Origin: Atribacterota bacterium
GTDB taxonomy: Bacteria; Atribacterota; Phoenicimicrobiia; Phoenicimicrobiales; Stramentimicrobiaceae
Assembly: GCA_028696495.1 (NCBI GenBank)
Contig: JAQVGY010000025.1
Location: forward strand, 1 to 10,208
DNA: 10,208 nt
Reading direction: 5' to 3'
Position numbers and translations under genes: made by a program
Shown here: positions 7,063 through 10,208 of the stretch, one piece after another
Position numbering within the stretch: the first letter of the stretch is position 1
Layout: every line of letters starts with the position of its first letter
The notes under the pieces: model-generated
Told to the model about the DNA's origin: nothing
What the model saw: only the letters and a program-made list of their open reading frames with translations
Database searches by the model: none

Positions 7063-7203
7063 CTACCTTTAATGTAATGGGATTTTATGTTAGAAACGGG
7101 AAATATTGCAATAGATAAGGTATATTAATAATTAATTTATTGAATTGTATATTTTGATTTAAAGAGGTAAAAAATAAGTACTAAGGAAGGAGGCAGATTT
7201 ATT

Positions 7204-7647
7204 ATGTTAGAAGAATTCAAGAAATTTATTATGCGGGGAAATGTCATAGACATGTCAGTGGGTATAGTGGTAGGAGCCGCCTTTGGAGCCATCGTTAGTT
7301 CTTTTGTCCAGGACGTATTAATGCCACCTATTGGTCTCTTGCTGGGAGGATTTGATTTTAGCAATCTTTTTATTATGTTGAAACCGGGAGCCACTCCCGG
7401 ACCTTATCTTTCTCTGGCTCAGGCACAGGAAGCCGGTGCAGTTACCTTGAATTACGGTGTCTTCCTGAATACTGTTATCAGCTTTCTAATTATAGCCCTG
7501 GCTATCTTCCTGGTAATTCGCCAGATAAACCGTTTCAAGAAGGAAGAAGAGGCTACTCCTCCATCTACTAAAGAATGTCCTTTTTGTTTTACTGTGATAC
7601 CTGTTAAAGCCAAGCGCTGCCCCAACTGTACTTCCCAATTAGCTTAA
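7204..7647 (+). CDS. mscL: Large-conductance mechanosensitive channel MscL with C-terminal zinc ribbon
   Basis: MscL is a pentameric membrane pore that opens under extreme membrane tension to release solutes during hypo-osmotic shock. The product (147 aa) begins with the amphipathic helix 'MLEEFKKFIMRGNVIDMSVG'. TM1 (about 15-45) contains the gate sequence 'GIVVGAAFGAIVSSFVQDVLMPP'-like pattern, with the closely packed Gly/Ala residues typical of the pore. A periplasmic loop (about 50-80) and TM2 (about 84-108, 'NYGVFLNTVISFLIIALAIF') follow. The end is unusual: instead of the usual helical bundle, residues 125-142 form a CPFC-x10-CPNC zinc ribbon. It is preceded by the excellent RBS AAGGAGG. 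The start is certain. It lies directly upstream of the OLE RNA gene, with about 115 bases between, and no strong terminator separates them. Confidence 0.96.
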   Translation: MLEEFKKFIMRGNVIDMSVGIVVGAAFGAIVSSFVQDVLMPPIGLLLGGFDFSNLFIMLKPGATPGPYLSLAQAQEAGAVTLNYGVFLNTVISFLIIALAIFLVIRQINRFKKEEEATPPSTKECPFCFTVIPVKAKRCPNCTSQLA

Positions 7648-7705
7648 TGAATTATGCATTTTTTCTGGATTTTAAGCTAAAAATAATGACACTATTGGGG
7701 ACATT

Positions 7706-7754
7706 TTGACAAGATAGAGCAACAATTTGTATTTTTGCGATAAAGAGATATAAT
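7706..7754 (+). promoter_or_regulatory. Two overlapping candidate promoters for the OLE RNA
   Basis: P1: a perfect TTGACA (7706-7711), 18 bases, then TATTTT (7730-7735). P2: TTGTAT (7727-7732), 16 bases, then a perfect TATAAT (7749-7754). P2 predicts a start near 7761, exactly at the left arm of the RNA's closing helix (7762). I favour P2 for OLE; P1 would start about 20 bases earlier. Confidence 0.55.
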
Positions 7755-7761
7755 ATTATAA

Positions 7762-8327
7762 ATAGATGGTGCAGTATCCTAGTTAATGACCTGTTCCTGA
7801 AGGCGGGCCTAAAAATCCGTCAAGGGCACACCGGTGAAGTTCCTGGTGTTGGCTGCTAACGCCCAGTTGGGAGCTGATGCTGGGAGTTAAGGGTTAGGGG
7901 CGATCCGCAATGGCATGCGGGCGTTGACCCCTTTCCCGTGGAGGCTTCTATGCACGGGTAAAGCATAAAAGCGAACCTGCATCTGTTGCAAGATGGGTGC
8001 AGCGTAGCCTGCTTTGCGTGGTTCAAGGGGAAGCATAAAAAAACTAGGTAAGCATTGAGGTACCCGATGCTATTACTATAGCGGAAACTTGGGCTGCTAA
8101 AGAAGCTAGGGAACAGAGTGCATTTGAAGGAAAACTTCTAGGCTGTCGGCTTTTTGCCGAGTATGTCAGGGATTAAAGTGTGGCCTGAGTGGTAATCCAG
8201 TCCTATATTGGGAAACCATATAGCTGGGATATCAAAGGGAAACCGCCTGTCTGGTAACAGCAGGTTATTCCAGGGGAAAACCTACTGGACCTAAGCCGCA
8301 ACATTGACCTGGCATATTACCATCTAT
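7762..8327 (+). ncRNA. ole: OLE RNA (ornate, large, extremophilic RNA)
   Basis: This is a GC-richer, protein-free stretch of about 566 nt with dense complementary segments, set in AT-rich DNA. ATAGATGGT (7762-7770) pairs perfectly with ACCATCTAT (8319-8327), closing the molecule end to end. Internal hairpins include CCCGTG/CACGGG (7935-7940/7953-7958), CCGCA/TGCGG with outer GGGG/CCCC near 7897-7932, TCGGC-TTTTT-GCCGA (8146-8160), a GAAA-tetraloop stem (8203-8223) extended by flanking CCAG/CTGG, and TCCAG/CTGGA (8269-8273/8285-8289). Size, complexity and the directly following OapA-type gene match OLE, whose gene is usually immediately upstream of oapA. In B. halodurans OLE is abundant, stable and bound at the membrane with OapA, OapB and OapC; it contributes to cold, alcohol and Mg2+ stress tolerance. 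Group II intron, RNase P and tmRNA were considered, but their signature motifs are absent. The identification is from recalled family features and context, not from an alignment; end points come from the closing helix. Confidence 0.9.
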
Positions 8328-8398
8328 GTTCTATATCTATATTATTAACATTTTATTCTATTACCTATTAAAAATACTGAACAGCTAAACTCAAGGGG

Positions 8399-8959
8399 AT
8401 GGTCATATTAAAGAACTTTAAAGAAAGTATTTTTGTCACAGTCATAACCTTTATCCTAACCATTATAGTTGCATTGATTTCCTATTCCTGGATGGAAACA
8501 ATATCATTCTTCCCCGCTATTCTAATTCTAATTATCATAATCTCTATTGGGGTTTTCAGTGACATGGTTGCCTTCGCCGCACCTGCAGCAGAGGAAGAAT
8601 CATTCCATGCCAAAGCTGCAAAAAAAGTCTTTGGAGCCAAAAAAGGATTATTTTTGGTTAAAAATGCCCATCGTGTAGCAAATTTTATGGGTGATATAGT
8701 AGGCGATATCTGTGGGATTATAAGTGGCTCTCTGGGAACAATTATAGTAATCAAGATAGCAAGTAACTGGCGGGCTCCCAGAAGCTGGCTAGATTTACTG
8801 GTGCTCAGTCTTATTGCCGCTATTACTGTAGGAGGAAAATCTTTTTTGAAGGGTTATGCTCTTCGAAAATCTAATGAGATAATTCTATGTGCGGGTAAAA
8901 TTTTAGCAAGTCCAATGCTTTTAAAAAATGTTTTAAAAAAGATTAAAAAATCTTCTTAA
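8399..8959 (+). CDS. oapA: OapA: OLE-associated membrane protein
   Basis: OapA anchors the OLE RNA at the cytoplasmic membrane. The 186-residue product matches its described plan. Four hydrophobic helices lie at about 9-29, 36-58, 97-120 and 130-147. A conserved D-x3-D pair is seen in 'GDIVGDICG' (Asp99 and Asp103), corresponding, as I recall, to the Asp pair near 104/108 whose mutation in B. halodurans OapA is dominant-negative. A strongly basic loop (71-92, rich in Lys, His and Arg) and a basic C-terminus ('LKKIKKSS') suit RNA contact. It begins about 70 bases after the OLE closing helix with no terminator between, so the two are probably co-transcribed and the RNA processed. The start is odd: AAGGGG (8393-8398) abuts the ATG with zero spacing. 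An in-frame stop at 8378-8380 rules out a long extension. A near-cognate ATA at 8405 would give better spacing. The function is assigned through the family. Confidence 0.9.
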   Translation: MVILKNFKESIFVTVITFILTIIVALISYSWMETISFFPAILILIIIISIGVFSDMVAFAAPAAEEESFHAKAAKKVFGAKKGLFLVKNAHRVANFMGDIVGDICGIISGSLGTIIVIKIASNWRAPRSWLDLLVLSLIAAITVGGKSFLKGYALRKSNEIILCAGKILASPMLLKNVLKKIKKSS

Positions 8960-9108
8960 AGAAAGAAATATTTTAAAAATTTCTGATAGCTATCTTGCCT
9001 CAAATATACCCATCACTCTATTTAAAAACCAAATTCATGCAGGAAACTGAAAATAATATTTACTTAAAGAATCAAATAATTTAGTACAATATAAACAGCT
9101 CTTATAAA

Positions 9109-9149
9109 TTCAAAAACCCTGAACCAGAGGGGTGGTCAGGGTTTTTGAA
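9109..9149. terminator. Bidirectional intrinsic terminator after oapA
   Basis: TTCAAAAACCCTGA (9109-9122) pairs perfectly over 14 bp with TCAGGGTTTTTGAA (9136-9149). C9124-C9125 can also pair with G9134-G9135 around the loop. The TTTTT in the distal arm provides the U-tract after a GC core for plus-strand transcripts from OLE-oapA. The mirrored A-tract gives the same on the minus strand, so it can also end the micro-ORF transcript. Confidence 0.85.
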
Positions 9150-9175
9150 CTCGTCATAATTCTGCGATTTATCTG

Positions 9176-9199
9176 AACTGATTATGTGAATAATCAGTT
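9176..9199 (-). repeat. Hairpin downstream of the micro-ORF
   Basis: AACTGATTA (9176-9184) and TAATCAGTT (9191-9199) form a perfect 9-bp stem with a six-base loop. It begins 14 bases after the micro-ORF stop on the minus strand. No U-run follows, so it may protect the RNA 3' region or bind a protein. Confidence 0.55.
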
Positions 9200-9212
9200 A
9201 GAAGTCTATCTG

Positions 9213-9266
9213 TTATTTTTTCTTTTTTTCAGTCTCTTTGGTTTTCTTTCCACAACCTTTAGCCAT
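9213..9266 (-). CDS. Putative 17-residue basic micro-protein
   Basis: The minus strand reads MAKGCGKKTKETEKKKK then TAA. The ATG at 9266 is preceded by AGAGGTG (complement of 9272-9278) with five bases between, one of the better ribosome binding sites in the window. A near-consensus promoter lies about 85 bases upstream of the start, and a hairpin plus the terminator lie downstream, so the ORF sits in a complete transcription unit. The peptide is highly basic (nine Lys), with one Cys in a Gly-Cys-Gly turn and no membrane segment. I do not recognise it. Possible roles are an RNA- or nucleic-acid-binding micro-protein, a leader peptide, or a chance frame inside a small RNA. Confidence 0.5.
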   Translation of the reverse strand: MAKGCGKKTKETEKKKK

Positions 9267-9357
9267 CTTGACACCTCTTTTCAATAATCATAATCAGTCC
9301 TGAGTAACCCGGGTGCTAACAAATTATCGACTAAAACAAATTTATATTACTAACTAA

Positions 9358-9386
9358 TTTATACATTTAATTGAATATTTTGTCAA
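9358..9386 (-). promoter_or_regulatory. Strong candidate sigma-A promoter for the micro-ORF transcript
   Basis: On the minus strand a perfect TTGACA (complement of 9381-9386) is followed by exactly 17 bases and TATAAA (complement of 9358-9363, 5/6). This is the best-matched promoter in the window. Transcription would start near 9351 and reach the terminator at about 9109, an RNA of about 240 nt. Confidence 0.7.
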
Positions 9387-9394
9387 TATATTTT

Positions 9395-10045
9395 TTAGAG
9401 TATGGTCAAAAAAGATTGGGGGTTAATGCTCTTATCTTCCCAAAAAATTTTGTCCCGTTCTCTCATTATCTCTAAAGTTCGATATATATCTGCCAGGGAA
9501 TACTTGCCGGGCATGGCATATACCAATTCCTGGGCAGTAACCTGTTCTTTTTCTTGCTTTAAATTCTTCAGATTCATAATAATTAGTTCACTAATCTTAT
9601 TGAATTTATCTTCTTGCCCCTGTGGAAAGTGTGGTATGAAGGTCTTCTTTTTATTAGAATATATCTCTTTTTGATTTTTAGAATCATCATCAATTTTTTG
9701 TCTCAATATTTGATTAATTTCAGCCTGTTTTTCTGCTATATATTTAATCTGCTTTTGAACTTCCTTTAATTCATCAAGACCTATTCCAGCATTGGAAATA
9801 GTTTTAATTTCAGAGTTGTTCCCAAGGCTATCCCCTTTCAGTTTTAAATAAGCAGTCTCATAAATGGATTGTGATAAATATTCTAAGTTATCGACATTGT
9901 CTTTCATTTCTATTATCTGTAATTTAATCTTCTTTAAATTCTGTACAGACCACAAATAAAAAATAATACCCAGAGACAGGGCTAAGACAATTAATACAAT
10001 AGCCAGTAACGGGGCAGCCTGTTCCAATAAGAAAATGTTTTCCAC
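9395..10045 (-). CDS. Hypothetical single-pass membrane protein with coiled-coil and helical C-terminal domain
   Basis: I do not recognise a family. The 216-residue product has one N-terminal membrane helix (about 11-33, 'APLLAIVLIVLALSLGIIFYLW'-type), then a charged helical region likely to form a coiled coil (about 37-60 and 90-118), a polar Lys/Asn/Ser-rich linker (119-146), and a compact C-terminal part (147-216). That last part, with 'ELIIMNLKNL', 'VTAQELVYAMPGKYSLADIYRTLEIM' style spacing and 'RDKIFWEDKS', has the helix-helix-helix-strand pattern of a winged helix, suggesting a membrane-tethered DNA- or protein-binding module; this is inference. The positive residues after the helix suggest the bulk is cytoplasmic. 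The start is GTG 10045, with GGGAG (10051-10055) five bases upstream. It lies 72 bases after the partial gene on the same strand, so the two may be one operon. Confidence 0.7.
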   Translation of the reverse strand: MENIFLLEQAAPLLAIVLIVLALSLGIIFYLWSVQNLKKIKLQIIEMKDNVDNLEYLSQSIYETAYLKLKGDSLGNNSEIKTISNAGIGLDELKEVQKQIKYIAEKQAEINQILRQKIDDDSKNQKEIYSNKKKTFIPHFPQGQEDKFNKISELIIMNLKNLKQEKEQVTAQELVYAMPGKYSLADIYRTLEIMRERDKIFWEDKSINPQSFLTIL

Positions 10046-10087
10046 TTTTACTCCCTATTTAGAAATAAAGCAATTAATATATACAAT

Positions 10088-10106
10088 CTGCCCGCTTAGC
10101 GGGCAG
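10088..10106. repeat. GC-rich hairpin between the two minus-strand genes
   Basis: CTGCCCGC (10088-10095) and GCGGGCAG (10099-10106) form a perfect 8-bp stem with a three-base loop, strikingly GC-rich for its surroundings. On the minus strand the following bases are not a U-run, so it is a weak terminator at best. It may be an mRNA-processing or stabilising element, or a copy of a dispersed palindromic repeat. Confidence 0.6.
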
Positions 10107-10117
10107 GCAAAAATTAA

Positions 10118-10208
10118 TTATATTTCTTCACCTTCCGGTAAATTCTTTTCCGACAAATCTTTGTTCCCTTCTTTAGGATAATCTTTTTCTTTCTCCTTAT
10201 CTTTAATA
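10118..10208 (-). CDS. 3' end of a gene with a charged C-terminal tail (partial)
   Basis: The minus strand is open from the window edge to a TAA at 10118-10120. The 29 visible residues are almost all charged or polar: Lys-Asp/Lys-Glu repeats, then 'YPKEGNKDLSEKNLPEGEEI'. This looks like a disordered C-terminal tail, common on membrane or chaperone-like proteins, but nothing identifies the gene. It runs in the same direction as the downstream membrane protein and is probably its operon partner. Confidence 0.55.
   Translation of the reverse strand, partial: IKDKEKEKDYPKEGNKDLSEKNLPEGEEI

Larger units (their letters stand above)
6824..7203. other. Divergent intergenic region and probable mscL leader
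   Basis: This 380-base AT-rich stretch contains no supportable ORF. It carries two candidate plus-strand promoters (6877-6906 and 6993-7021) and two stem-forming inverted repeats (6941-6998 and 7028-7062), followed by the strong mscL RBS AAGGAGG (7187-7193), ten bases before ATG 7204. The octamer ATTATAAT at 6899-6906 reads TATAAT on both strands, so it could also serve the minus-strand acetyltransferase gene. Confidence 0.55.
8960..9394. other. Intergenic region containing a terminator and a minus-strand micro-ORF unit
   Basis: This stretch holds the 14-bp terminator at 9109-9149, a 9-bp hairpin at 9176-9199, a 17-codon ORF at 9213-9266 and its promoter at 9358-9386, all listed separately. 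The part from 8960 to 9108 is AT-rich, and I see nothing in it beyond a poorly spaced TACAAT (9085-9090). The leader between promoter and micro-ORF (about 9267-9351) contains a CCCGGG palindrome. Confidence 0.6.

Noticed and set aside
8146..8160. TCGGC-TTTTT-GCCGA hairpin as a terminator
   Set aside because: The T-run is in the loop and not after the stem, and structured RNA continues for another 165 bases, so it is an internal OLE stem.
7762..8327. Group II intron, RNase P RNA or tmRNA as the identity of the structured RNA
   Set aside because: No intron domain V signature, no RNase P GAGGAAAGUCC core, and no tRNA-like ends or tag reading frame are visible, whereas the adjacent OapA-type gene points to OLE.
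8482..8754. 90-codon minus-strand frame within oapA
   Set aside because: It is antisense to oapA, with no RBS or recognisable content.
9402..9674. 90-codon plus-strand frame opposite the right-hand membrane protein
   Set aside because: It is fully antisense to the longer minus-strand gene with GGGAG-GTG start; no RBS or family match.

Overview
This AT-rich window has compact gene spacing, good Shine-Dalgarno sequences and occasional GTG/TTG starts. That fits a low-GC anaerobic bacterium of Bacillota (Firmicutes) type, or a similar lineage such as Atribacterota; the sequence alone does not separate these. The window reads as ordinary chromosome: I see no transposase, phage gene, tRNA, rRNA or CRISPR array.

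Layout: (1) 83-655, an Ogt/MGMT-type DNA alkyltransferase (-), divergent from a MobA-like nucleotidyltransferase (+, 839-1627). (2) A UPF0316/DUF2179 membrane protein (-, 1634-2188), whose start is moved inward by a strong RBS; it is divergent from cinA (+, 2450-3691). (3) A degenerate Nudix-like hypothetical protein (-, 3781-4620), divergent from a MATE transporter (+, 4939-6312). (4) A GNAT acetyltransferase of the spermidine/diamine type (-, 6323-6823), divergent from mscL (+, 7204-7647), whose product carries a C-terminal zinc ribbon. (5) A long structured non-coding RNA at about 7762-8327, followed by a four-helix membrane protein (8399-8959) with a D-x3-D motif. I identify this pair as OLE RNA and its partner OapA. 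(6) A strong bidirectional terminator, then a self-contained minus-strand unit with a near-consensus promoter, a strong RBS and a 17-codon micro-ORF. (7) Minus-strand genes at the right edge: a one-helix protein with charged spacer and helical C-terminus (9395-10045), and the 3' end of a gene running off the window.

The OLE-OapA pair is the most notable content. OLE is one of the largest, most elaborate bacterial ncRNAs. In Bacillus halodurans it forms a membrane ribonucleoprotein with OapA and affects tolerance to cold, short-chain alcohols and Mg2+. Here it lies directly after mscL, another membrane stress gene, and has its own candidate promoters. No OapB or OapC gene is in the window. The rest is a set of small, mostly monocistronic housekeeping or stress genes in alternating orientation. 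The micro-ORF unit facing OLE-OapA across a shared terminator is the least explained element.
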